Part shown: positions 47,801 through 54,989 of the stretch, piece by piece
Position numbering within the stretch: position 1 is the stretch's first letter
How the letters are laid out: the number at the start of each line of letters is the position of its first letter
NCBI GenBank assembly: GCA_033964015.1
Contig: CM066914.1
Span: 8,485,831-8,549,830 of the forward strand
Direction: 5' to 3'
Origin: Scolanthus callimorphus
Taxonomy: Eukaryota; Cnidaria; Anthozoa; Actiniaria; Edwardsiidae
Length of the DNA stretch: 64,000 nt
Position numbers and translations under genes: made by a program
Notes under the pieces: generated by a model
The model's database searches: none
What the model saw: only the letters and a program-made list of their open reading frames with translations
Told to the model about the DNA's origin: nothing

Positions 47801-50800
47801 TGTTGAAACACATCCTCACCTACGAGAAGGCCAAGTGAGTAACAACGCATGGGACGCTTTTAGTTTTGGCTAGAAAAATGGATCTCAGATCCCATTCGTG
47901 CTCAGCAATAATTGTTACATAGAGCAGATTTCGTATGACTGTGAAAAGTACCGCCACAAAGCTGTTCCGCGCCGCGACCGTGACCGTACCGCGACTACGC
48001 GATTTCATTGGCGATTTCATTCCATTTACAGCAGGCCAGGTTCGGTACCGCCACCGCGACAGTGCCGCGCCGTGTCACGGTACTTTTCACAGTCATACGA
48101 AATCTGCTCAATCCCAACATACAACTAAATGAATTGTGAAAAATACGTTTTCGCGAGCGACAGGTCTGTTCTTTTTTGTCGTAGTGATCGGTATAGACAG
48201 GTTTCAGTTAATACTTGTTAATAATACTAGTGTTTTTTTAACAAGGGACGTGTCCGGAGTGGAGGTTCTGATGGACCAGCACCAGAGCAGACATGTAGAG
48301 ATCGAGGGCCGAGAGGAAAGCTTCTTTGCCGTCATTCGCATGGGAGAAGATCTTCTCGCCAAGAACCACTACGCCTCAGCAGAGGTCAGTAAACACCGCG
48401 CTATTTTCCCTTTCGTAAACGGACATTTAGACGACACTTAGAAAGGTTTCATGTTTTGTTTGGTTTTCTCACTAAAGTAAAAGGATAAAAACTTCCCTGT
48501 CTCGATCCCTCACCCTAAAAGCTGGTTTCCATATCTTACAGCGCTGACAAACGTGTTCTGTAAGTAGTATAGTAGGTATGGAATTAGCAGTTTTTTTTTG
48601 AGGGGGAGTGAACAAAGTTGTTCTGCGACAGCTTCAACATATGGAAACTGGGTGTCGTAGCAGTCAAGAAACTCCAGTTTCAGCTGTCGCAGAGATAGAA
48701 CACGGGTGATTCCTACAGCACGAGTTGCAGCTGTCGCAAGAGTCGCAGCAGTCGCGAACGCCGCAGGTTTCCTGATAATTGCAGTTGTCGCAGAACAACT
48801 TTGTTACGAGAGCTGCGACAGCTGCAACTATATGGAAACCTGGCTTAACAGAAAGACTGTTTTCAACTTCCATGAATCAATGATCCATGAGATTTATTTC
48901 GTGTCACTGATCGTTTTCAGATCCGCGAGAAAATCAATATGCTGCATCGACACAAAGACGAGATGATACTGGAGTGGAAGAAAAGATGGGAACACCTTGG
49001 ACTCAGTACGTATCCCGAAAATGTTGCAATTTCAGATTATTACGGTTTTCTGCCAAGTCGCACCGACTTATTAATTGTGTTTTCAAAGCATTCCCTGAAT
49101 CAAACATCTAAGCAACCCGGTAGCTTTTGCAAAACCTCTGAGTCATGTTTGTAGTTGCAAAGGGTTAGTTACAGTAGTTATGCGATCGAAGGAAGCCGCT
49201 AAACATGGTTTGGCTGTTGCGTCAGAGTTCGCAAAAATTATTACATGCAGTAAGTTACATAAAACGTGACTGATACAAAAAAGTGACTGGTGACATTTGT
49301 TGTTATTTATGACTCTGCGTATTGGTTAATTATAATTTATACACTTGTGTATCGCAATATCAATGTTCATGTGATTTACAGTTTGTGAGATGTCTAATGG
49401 TTTAACTTTGTTGTTGTTTAGTTCTGGAAGTCATGCAGTTCGCCCGTGATGCGCACACAGCAGAAGCATGGGTCATGGCTCAAGAATCGTATTTGAGAAA
49501 CGAAAACCTTGGTGTAAGTAACGTCTACCGTAGATCTACCCTGGATACCAATGCCTCCAAGCTTTAATCCATCGCGTGCTTAGGGGGTGTCAGTAAACGA
49601 GTGAAGTTTGGACTTGGTGCCCGGGGTAGCGGATTTCTACATTTATTCCTCTCCCGGATAAGGGAATGATATGAGAATTGCCTTCTTTCACTGATGAACA
49701 TATTCTGAATTCAATAACCAGATCGATCTGGCAGAGGTAGAGAAGTTACTCGAGAAGCACGGCAACTTTGAGAAGGTTGTGGCTGCACAAGAAGAAAGGT
49801 TCCTTGCGCTAGAGAGATTAACACAGGTAAGGCATGCCTCTTTTCCTATATCCATGATGGCAGAAACGAAACCCAGTTTTGGATCCAAGGGCCCACCCGA
49901 AACTTTCAGTTAGTTTTCACCCGAGTTTTTCGGGCCCGAGAATTTTTCGGTGTTCGTGAAACGGACGCCAGACCTGATCCTTGATCTTCAATTTTCATAC
50001 AGCTGAGGGGCATTTGTAAGCCTTGGTAATAACCAACTTCGCAATTGGCGCTTTAAAAATATACTTTCTTCACTTTTCAGTATTCCTTTCCCGTAACTCC
50101 CTGATAAAAACAAGGTTGATCTGTTGATTTCATTTACTGTTGCCTTTTTTAGTTTGAATTACGTGAAGCTCAACGACGACAAGAAGAAAAAGCTCAGCGA
50201 GAAAGGGAAGAGCGAGAGCGAAAAGAACGCGAAGAGAGGGAACGCGAGGCGGAGATCGAGCGACAGAAGCTACAAGAAGAAGAGGAAAGACGACAAAGGG
50301 AAGAGGAGGAGAGGAGGAAAGCAGAAGAGGAGAGACGAGCTCAGGAGAAAACAGAAGATGAGGTCGAGGCTGTAGCTGCACATGAAGATGAATCGGTATG
50401 TAGAAGCAATGTCTAAAAGAGCCTGTGTCAGCCGCCATTTTGACAGCATAGCATTATACCAAGTCGGAGAAAGCATCCATTTCCATCGGTTGATTTAGAC
50501 AATTTAGAGGATTGTTCTCAATTGAATTTGGTAAATCAAATATAAAACCTTGTTTTTAGATGTTGATTTAGATATTTCTACACGTAATTCGTCTTCTAAT
50601 ACCGAGCGAAAACAATAACAAAGGAGACACAGGCTGGCTGAAACAGGCTCAGAGCTGGGGATGTGCAGATGAGAGAGGAGAAAAGGACGTGACTGGAAGT
50701 GAAGATTGATTAATATGCACTACCTTATACCTCTTGGAGACTGTGAACGGGACGGGGTGAGGGGCCTTAAACCTCTTGGAAACTGTGGGCGGGGCGGGAC

Positions 50801-53276
50801 GGAAAACTCGTGGTCAAGATCTAAACATAAAGCTATGTCATAACCCTCTTCTAAAGCCCATGCCGTATTCATTATGCTTCTTACCGACCTAGCATAATAC
50901 CTGGACTTCACGTGACCTACTATGTACACTTTTCAGAAATACAACGCTCATCTCACAGGCCTAGCACGCGTGCGTTCCTTTGCTCTCTGGCCCAAATGAT
51001 GTGATGAAATGATAATCATTTTAGGTCCTTTTAGTAAGAGACATTTGGTTTGATATTTTAGAAACCTGACGAAGAGAAAGGCGATGAAGAAGAAGAAGAG
51101 GGTAAAATGGAAGGATATTTACATCGCAAACCCACAATGGATGCACCAAACAGAAAGGCCGCTATCAGGTGAACCAGCAAGACACACGGATGATGTGTTA
51201 ATAGTCCAGTTTCGAATTATCTAATCTACCGCTGAATAGGCATCAACGGCGCATAAATACAGTGGGAGCCTCGATTTAAACCCGAAAGTTGCGAATACCA
51301 ACGAGTCCAAAACGTTTCGTCTATTGTCTCCATTCAAGCTTCATCAGTTTCTCGTTGGTATTCACAACTTTTTCCACTTCAAACTGAGGCTCCCACTGTA
51401 TTTATGCGCCGTCGATGCCTATTCAGCGGCAGAGTAGAGAATTCGAAACTGCACTATTGCAGAACAGGGCTGATTCCCCGAGTGGCTAAACTAGGAAACT
51501 TCGCACGCGTGTCTCAGAAACACAAAATGTTTCTCGTCTTGCGAAGAAACATTTTTGTGTCCCAGCTCAACAAAACTTGCCCCGCGCAACAATGTTTCTC
51601 GTGTCGCTAAATTTGAAAACACGAAGGAAACATGTGTCTGGATACATTGTTGTGCGGTACATGTGTCCTAGTTTATCTCCAGTGCTTAACATCCATGTTA
51701 TTCACTGATTACCTTTTTTGTTTTTCCCTCTCCACAGACAATGGAAACAGTACTACGTTATTCTCAAAGACATGGAATTAAGCTTTTACAAAGATCAAAA
51801 GAGCGCTAGAAATGTAAGTTGGGGAAATTGTTATCAAAGTGTTTGCACATGAGCCGGTTTGAGCTCTGGTGATGCAGTACGTCTGTTTTCTCCTCTAACA
51901 AATGCTCGATCTCTTAGGGACACGCTGCTGCTCATCCGTTACCATCATTAGACTGCGGATGTGAAGTAGCGTCCGACTACAACAAGAGAAAACACGTATT
52001 TAGATTCAAGTAAGTCAAGCTGCGTCACTCAAATTCTAACCAATCAGTTCAAGTTCACCTGTTGAAGGATAAGAAAAACCCCGACATAAGTAAGAGCTCG
52101 GTCTCTTTCACTTCCTTGCTATGAAAATCGCAGTAACGAAGCTGCTTATTTTCCTCCATTTGAAGTCTACAACTGGGCGAAGGCACTTAATAGAATATGT
52201 GTTACTCTTGCAGGGTCAACAACGGCCAAGAATACTTGTTCCAAGCTAAAGATGAGGTACGATGTCATCGAAAATAACCACATACTAAACAGGGGTGCAG
52301 TCTCGTGCCCCGACGTTATTTTTTGCGTCTCCGATTTCTCCAACCGATTTCTCTATGAAAATTGGAGCCGTAGGGATTGGGAATGAGTACTAGACACAGC
52401 GCGCAATGAATTGTGGGACGCATATCCCATAACTCTCTGCGCACCCTGTTAAAAGTATCCCACAAACCATTGCGCACCGTAAAAATAAATTGAAAGCGTC
52501 TGAGTACAGAGCAGATTTCGTATGACTGTGAAAAGTACCGTGACACGGCGCGGTACTGTCGCGGTGGCGATACCGACCTGGCCTGCTGTAGATACCGAAC
52601 GAAATCGCGTAGTCGCGGTACAGTCACAGTCGCGGCGCTGTACAACTCTTTCGCGGCACTTTTCACAGTCATACGCAATCTGCTCTAAGACTGACAGGGG
52701 GTGCACGAAAAAGAAAGAATCAACAACAAGTTTAGTCAGTTTAGGAAAAGAATTTCTTATTGATAACAGTGATGGATGATGATGAAGATCGCCATCAGGC
52801 CATTGGTAGCGCTTTCGTGCCTGTTCACTCACTCCCGTGTTTTGTTCCGCCATTACTTTACCACGTTTCGTGTACCACCCACAAATAAAGTCTTATTTGT
52901 CGTTTCCCTGTGCAGTTTACTTGCGGACGTCAATGACGATAGGGAGTTTTAGAAACTGCGGATGCAATGATTAACATTAAATTTTTAAACTTTATTTGAT
53001 TTGCACTTCGTTACGAGTCAAGATAACTTTCTGCGGTCGTGGATATGCGATAGCATAAAACGAGTTACTGTTACTTTCTGTTTGTTTGTTTTGCTCATCC
53101 ATTCTGTCCGTTTTGTTTCCTAGGAGGACATGAACCTCTGGATAAAACACATCCAAGAATGCGCACACGTCCCCGAATCTCCCGCCAAACCCTCCACACC
53201 AGACCGAAAGGACAAGAAAGGTGGCGGAAGTGGATTCTTTAAAAGAAGAAGCAAAAATGTCGAAGAGAAAAAGTAG
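14711..53276 (+). CDS. SPTBN1: Conventional beta-spectrin (53 exons, 2360 aa)
   Basis: Membrane-skeleton protein that pairs with alpha-spectrin, binds actin through two CH domains and ankyrin through repeats 14-15. I traced 53 coding exons, all GT-AG and in phase, from ATG 14711 to TAG 53274-53276; the sum is 7083 bases, 2360 residues, close to vertebrate SPTBN1 (about 2364). Order: N-terminus 1-84, CH1 about 86-190, CH2 about 205-310, spectrin repeats about 330-2123, ER/K-rich linker 2124-2204, PH about 2220-2325, basic tail to 2360. Diagnostic stretches are [13 protein letters not shown] (CH1), [19 protein letters not shown] (CH2), [32 protein letters not shown] (ankyrin-binding region), [11 protein letters not shown] and [15 protein letters not shown] (PH). 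No SH3 insert is seen, so this is not the heavy beta-H type. It is the probable single ancestor-type orthologue of SPTB/SPTBN1/2/4; the symbol is the nearest human name. Intron 1 is 6.5 kb. Confidence 0.96.
14831..21306 (+). other. Beta-spectrin intron 1 (6.5 kb)
   Basis: AT-rich, especially 16200-19000, with no exon that I can support. It contains a hammerhead-like relic near 18710-18740 (minus strand), a repeat related to the one at 1703 (19315-19400) and the large palindrome 19736-20103. A first intron this long may contain enhancers or an alternative promoter, but I see no direct sign of either. Confidence 0.7.
19736..20103. mobile_element. Large fold-back element, arms about 180 bp
   Basis: The outer arms (gggagtttgcaggtgttgcg and cgcaacacctgcaaactccc) and the inner arms (ttaatgttgtggtgggcaac and gttgcccaccacaacattaa) pair around a centre at about 19925. 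The middle arm is diverged (roughly 80% overall by eye). It carries no protein. If transcribed within the intron it would fold into a long hairpin RNA. Confidence 0.85.
21440..23693 (+). other. Beta-spectrin intron 2 (2.25 kb)
   Basis: AT-rich sequence without recognisable repeats, genes or RNA elements. Short open frames here are compositional. Confidence 0.6.
23694..26334 (+). other. SPTBN1: Beta-spectrin exons 3-9: actin-binding CH1-CH2 pair
   Basis: Exons 23694-23845, 24263-24343, 24495-24587, 25142-25230, 25341-25421, 25619-25734 and 26222-26334 encode residues 85-326. CH1 shows [32 protein letters not shown] and NGQ-like [22 protein letters not shown]2 shows [34 protein letters not shown] and [23 protein letters not shown]. 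All signatures of an actin-binding tandem calponin-homology domain are intact. Confidence 0.95.
29210..29366. mobile_element. AGAGCAG-family MITE, 20 bases after the exon 15 donor
   Basis: It starts TAGAGCGGATTTCGTATGAC and ends cagtcgtccgctcatctgctcta. TA at both ends fits a TA target duplication. The interior is rich in ccgtgaccg-type motifs. The exon 15 splice donor is at 29191. Confidence 0.85.
29475..29650. repeat. Dispersed repeat H, copy 2
   Basis: Shares gcgcattttgaaaac, ctttcggttcgggattttt, ccaatcaagccctgtttc and agtgcagtcacctggctttc with copies at 10305 and 33125. It lies in the intron before exon 16. Confidence 0.55.
30699..30940. mobile_element. MITE family F, copy 1
   Basis: The left part aagagcct...gccgccatttt and the right part gcggctgacaagggctctt are inverted. 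The interior ggtaaatcaagaataaaac and gagatttctacacgtaat recurs at 33400, 44830 and 50410. It lies in intron 17, directly after the exon 17 donor (30687). Confidence 0.75.
31029..31160. mobile_element. AGAGCAG-family MITE, right end truncated
   Basis: It starts TAGAGCAGATTTCATATGG. The interior has ggcgcggcacggtcgtggttg. The right end stops at ttttcacagtcatatcta, so the last part of the inverted repeat is deleted. It lies in intron 17. Confidence 0.75.
33125..33350. repeat. Dispersed repeat H, copy 3
   Basis: Roughly palindromic: gtgcagtcaactgggtttta on the left and aaagccagttgactgcacta on the right, with gttccgccagtcaact and gtttgactggctgaac further out. Matches the copies at 10305 and 29475. 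Confidence 0.65.
33400..33512. mobile_element. MITE family F, right half, next to the exon 21 acceptor
   Basis: Contains gagatttctacgcgttat and ends gtggctgacacgggctctt at about 33512. The exon 21 acceptor AG is at 33521-33522, so only about 10 bases separate the element from the exon. The left half of the family consensus is missing. Confidence 0.7.
33665..35735 (-). mobile_element. 5'-truncated LINE (CR1/L2-type) with a long intact reverse-transcriptase frame
   Basis: On the minus strand an uninterrupted frame runs from about 35732 to stop 33831-33833 (over 600 codons). It has the reverse-transcriptase blocks [57 protein letters not shown], catalytic YADD and a C-terminal [15 protein letters not shown]...WGSCG region. 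Upstream, the linker [21 protein letters not shown] is present, but the endonuclease is missing. The 3' end carries a GATA (TATC) microsatellite at 33671-33693, as many L2/CR1 elements end in short tandem repeats. It lies antisense in beta-spectrin intron 21. It cannot move alone, but the lack of stops implies youth. Confidence 0.9.
35733..35826. repeat. (TTTTTA)n hexanucleotide microsatellite, about 15 copies
   Basis: A regular ttttta repeat ends in attttatttg. It sits exactly where the LINE coding frame is cut off; on the LINE strand it is (TAAAAA)n ahead of the truncated end. Confidence 0.95.
40307..40478. repeat. (GGGGAT)n microsatellite, about 28 copies
   Basis: Pure ggggat repeat in intron 32. 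The plus strand reads as Met-Gly dipeptides, the minus strand as Ile-Pro or Ser-Pro; these are not genes. With four G per unit it can form G-quadruplexes on the coding strand and in the pre-mRNA. Confidence 0.97.
42040..42310. repeat. About 52-bp minisatellite, five diverged units
   Basis: The unit gctgcggaatgggttccggg plus aaagccaatcggaatctaga and gaataacaat recurs in intron 35, between exon 35 (ends 42006) and exon 36 (starts 42419). Units differ by point changes and small gaps. Confidence 0.85.
43945..44250. repeat. 60-62-bp minisatellite with paired ATTGG motifs, five units
   Basis: The block ccctgattggtcagttgttg recurs at about 43953, 44013, 44075, 44137 and 44199 (spacing 60, then 62). 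Each unit also carries tctgattggctaagtgta, so every unit has two ATTGG (inverted CCAAT) motifs. It lies in intron 38. Confidence 0.9.
44522..44960. mobile_element. MITE family F, copy with a nested GGGCCCGACA element
   Basis: The left part (agctccggtcagccgacatttg, atacggagtcaaagaa) and the right part (tttccatcggttgattta, ggattcggtaaatcaagc, attgaatgaaaacaat) match family F. Between them, about 44598-44810, is another inverted-repeat element with ends gggcccgacactg and tgtcgggccctg. Relatives of the inner element occur at 46190-46430. Confidence 0.65.
45000..45670 (-). mobile_element. LINE 3' fragment, C-terminus of reverse transcriptase
   Basis: Minus-strand frame 45618-45352 encodes [35 protein letters not shown] and a final KAYD. 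The C-terminal part resembles the LINE at 33665 ([25 protein letters not shown]) but clearly belongs to another family. An AT-rich 3' UTR with a (TAA)n tract at about 45029-45046 follows. Only about 90 codons remain. Confidence 0.8.
45697..45940. mobile_element. AGAGCAG-family MITE (subfamily), next to the exon 40 acceptor
   Basis: The ends TAGAGCAGATTTCAGATGAC and GTCATCTGAAATCCGCTCTA form a near-perfect inverted pair flanked by TA. The interior has aatcactagccaatcag and repeated ccaatc motifs, also seen at 18370-18440. Only 15 bases (tttccattcttccag) separate it from exon 40 at 45956. Confidence 0.88.
46190..46430. mobile_element. Diverged copy of the GGGCCCGACA-type MITE
   Basis: Shares gcgaccatatcgtcgccaa, attgcgaccaaaa and ttgtcgcaaaatggcgact with the element nested at 44598-44810. 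The ends are acagggtcct and gcggcccctga. It lies in intron 40. Confidence 0.55.
46481..46610. mobile_element. 130-bp MITE with TTAA ends
   Basis: TTAAAGGCCCATCACCA on the left and TGGTGATGGGCCTTTAA on the right are perfect inverted repeats. TTAA at both ends fits a piggyBac-type target. It lies in intron 40. Confidence 0.85.
47332..47510. repeat. 44-bp minisatellite, four units
   Basis: ggcactaggatgcatggtgg recurs at 47341, 47385, 47429 and 47473. The remaining part is cgtagttttaaccttg and caatcatg. It lies in intron 42. Confidence 0.93.
47920..48110. mobile_element. AGAGCAG-family MITE, full length
   Basis: TAGAGCAGATTTCGTATGAC...tgtgaaaagtacc at the left; ggtacttttcacag...TCATACGAAATCTGCTC at the right. 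The interior is rich in ccgcgaccgtgaccg motifs. It lies in intron 43. Confidence 0.9.
48519..48846. mobile_element. Inverted-repeat MITE with ctgtcgca motifs
   Basis: Left agctggtttccatat and right atatggaaacctggctta are inverted. The interior has cagctgtcgca-type repeats in both orientations (gttgttctgcgacagct and gcagaacaactttgtta). It lies in intron 44. Confidence 0.75.
50153..50395 (+). other. SPTBN1: Beta-spectrin exon 48: ER/K-rich charged helix
   Basis: The single 81-codon exon encodes residues 2124-2204. From about 2126 to 2190 nearly every residue is E, R, K, Q or A ([17 protein letters not shown] and similar), with E to R/K spacing of 3-4. This is the pattern of a stable single alpha-helix. 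Vertebrate beta-spectrins have only a short charged segment here before a Pro/Ser-rich linker. Confidence 0.9.
50412..50655. mobile_element. MITE family F, full-length copy
   Basis: Left aagagcctgtgtcagccgcc and right ggctggctgaaacaggctc are inverted. Interior: ccatttccatcggttgattt, ttggtaaatcaaatataaaa, tatttctacacgtaattcg. It starts less than 20 bases after the exon 48 donor (50396). Confidence 0.85.
51206..51453. mobile_element. Fold-back MITE with internal hammerhead-like motif
   Basis: The left arm (cagtttcgaattat, ctaccgctgaataggcatc, ggcgcataaatacagtggga) is the near-perfect reverse complement of the right arm. The centre (51298-51358) holds a second inverted pair, CCAACGAG and CTCGTTGG. 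It lies in intron 49. Confidence 0.88.
51455..51680. mobile_element. MITE of the CACATGTAGCGCGCAAC family (copy 3)
   Basis: Shares gtggctaaactaggaaac, gcacgcgtgtctcag, aacacaaaatgtttctcg and the end tgtgcggtacatgtgtcctag with 8938-9180. The left end is truncated by the neighbouring fold-back MITE. Confidence 0.7.
52508..52687. mobile_element. AGAGCAG-family MITE, full length
   Basis: AGAGCAGATTTCGTATGACT at the left and AGTCATACGCAATCTGCTCT at the right; interior rich in gcgcggtactgtcgcg. It lies in the last beta-spectrin intron. Confidence 0.9.
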
Positions 53277-54190
53277 AAGATAGTTCTAGGTTTTAAATTA
53301 ATTATCGCGTAGTCAAACCACCTGTATAAACTTTGCCATCAGCCAGCGAGTGTTTCGGTGTTGTTTACTGCGTTTGTGCGACAAAACCATTGCTGTTCCA
53401 TAATCAGTGATATCAGCAACAGCCACACCCTCTCCCCCGAGTACGAGGCCCTCCCATCCCCTCCCATTGAGAATATGAGTTTATTTTCAAGCATTTTATG
53501 GCGCCTTCTAAAATAGACTAACTAAAAGGACCCAATCTAGGATAAAATATTTCCTGAGATGATTTCAAGTTATGATTTCCGACAGTGTGTCAGTAACAGG
53601 GTATTCAAGTGACCGCTTGATCAACAAAGCGCTACACGTAGAGACACGATAAAATAGAAATGCGTGATGCGAGTACCGTCGCTTCTAACGTGACTATTCA
53701 GCAGACAAAAGCTGACGTTAAGATTGCTAAGGTTTGTTTAAAACAGTATTTCCTTTTTTTTTTTTTTTTGGAATTTTTTGTAACAGTATTAACATTTAAC
53801 GCTTTACTGCAACTTAAGTCAAAGACTCGAGAAGCTTCTAGATTGCTTGATCAAATGATTTCTATGAACTCATTTTAGCTTATGAAACAATGTTTCAGAA
53901 CCTAATAACAAACCTCGTCTAGTGATTGCTCTCATTTGATTCTACTTTCAAATAACTTAGTCAACTTTGGGGGGTCGCTGAGGGGTTCGTTTGTAGTCTT
54001 TTCGTTCGTTTCTCTGCAGTTTTCGCGTTTCACGCCCCTCGCACCCCTCACCCCGTCACGTTTGTGGTGTCCCTCTAGTAGGATAGCTACTATCCGAGCT
54101 TGTTAAACTTTCGTTCTAGGTAAAAAATCATGCGATAATAGCTAGTACAAGAGTCATAGTCTATTATTGTTTAAGTGGAGTTATCCCACA

Positions 54191-54201
54191 AATAAAATAA
54201 A
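54191..54201 (+). promoter_or_regulatory. Candidate polyadenylation signal of beta-spectrin
   Basis: Two overlapping AATAAA hexamers about 915 bases after the stop codon, followed by a T-rich stretch (gtttgtctc...gttgttgtat). The interval 53277-54190 would be the 3' UTR; it contains a poly-T run near 53755 and no gene. Confidence 0.6.
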
Positions 54202-54370
54202 GTTTGTCTCAAGTGACGTTGTTGTATACCCTTTATTTTCGACCCGTGAATATGAAAGAGTCTGATGGCGTCAAAATTCACCGATCCAACATTCATTGCC
54301 CAACCTCCCTAGTTACTATGAAATTGTAAATTTTGAGTCATCCAGTTCAGTTGGTAAAATTAATGTAAAG

Positions 54371-54498
54371 GTTAAAACACTTACTGGAAATATCATGGAT
54401 GTTTCGACCGTATCTCACGCGGCACTCGCCTGATGAAGGCCGTGAGATACGGTCGAAACGTCGAAACGTTCATGATATTTCCAGTAAGTGTTTTAACC
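54371..54498. mobile_element. Perfect-arm palindrome with hammerhead-like core
   Basis: The left arm (ggttaaaacacttactggaa, atatcatg, gtttcgaccgtatctcac) is repeated in reverse complement on the right. The right arm reads CTGATGA (54430-54436), a 6-bp stem (54438-54454) and GAAA (54455-54458), the conserved spacing of a hammerhead core. It lies between the beta-spectrin 3' end and the secreted-protein gene. Confidence 0.8.
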
Positions 54499-54819
54499 TC
54501 CCTAGTTACTGTTAGGCGCTATCAGTGGTACAGAATAGTACGAGGCCGCTTCGGACGCGAGCGTCGCCCCCAATCTCCATAGCCAGAGTGTTTCCGCCGG
54601 ACAACCTGTATCGCAGGTTACCTTCAAGTAAATTGTCCACGTTGACTTGTCCGTCGCTGACATCGTGTACAACCTCGTTGACTTGCAAACGACTTTGTCC
54701 ACATTTGTTAGTCAGTTACTTTCTCTCTTTGAGATCGTCGTCGACGACGTCATACCGCGATGAAATTGTTGCTCCCCGTGACGTATAGAAGACGCCTGTG
54801 TGTTTTGTTTTAGTGCATT

Positions 54820-54825
54820 TTTATT
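54820..54825 (-). promoter_or_regulatory. Candidate polyadenylation signal of the secreted-protein gene
   Basis: TTTATT on the plus strand, that is AATAAA on the minus strand, about 165 bases after the stop codon at 54990. It is the first such hexamer downstream in a plausible place. Confidence 0.45.
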
Positions 54826-54989
54826 TGGTTTTGCTCACAGGTGATTACTAAGGTCGATAACAAATTATTTCACATGAAAATGAGTCTTACAATCTCGAAC
54901 AATATCAAGTCATATATTCCATGTTATACTTCAACTAGTTCAAAATCAAGTAATTACATAGTAATTATACATGAGATTAACACATGAAA

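Larger units (their letters stand above)
47122..49826 (+). other. SPTBN1: Beta-spectrin exons 42-47: repeats up to the tetramerisation repeat
   Basis: Exons 47122-47301, 47590-47834, 48246-48384, 48921-49005, 49422-49513 and 49722-49826 encode residues 1842-2123. Conserved pieces are [40 protein letters not shown]-like NHYASAEIREKIN and [17 protein letters not shown]. The last repeat is the partial one that pairs with the N-terminus of alpha-spectrin to form the tetramer. Confidence 0.92.
23846..53123 (+). other. Remaining beta-spectrin introns longer than 300 bases
   Basis: I see no genes or clear repeats in 23846-24262, 24588-25141, 25735-26221, 26335-26672, 26861-27556, 29946-30444, 31618-32250, 32367-32921, 36047-36453, 38419-38922, 39115-39477, 40864-41215, 41480-41875, 42516-42940, 43031-43593 and 49827-50152. 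Intron 28496-28962 has C-rich tracts (28662-28707). Intron 36852-37523 has repeated 'gggacaagtcc' and 'aaccgaa' motifs that may be an old MITE. Intron 49006-49421 carries the inverted copy of the repeat at 12155-12260. Confidence 0.55.
51062..53276 (+). other. SPTBN1: Beta-spectrin exons 49-53: PH domain and C-terminal tail
   Basis: Exons 51062-51168, 51738-51813, 51918-52009, 52214-52256 and 53124-53276 encode residues 2205-2360. An acidic lead ([13 protein letters not shown]) precedes the PH domain: [65 protein letters not shown]. The tail ends [11 protein letters not shown], resembling the basic end of the long beta-spectrin isoforms. PH domains of this type bind phosphoinositides. Confidence 0.95.
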
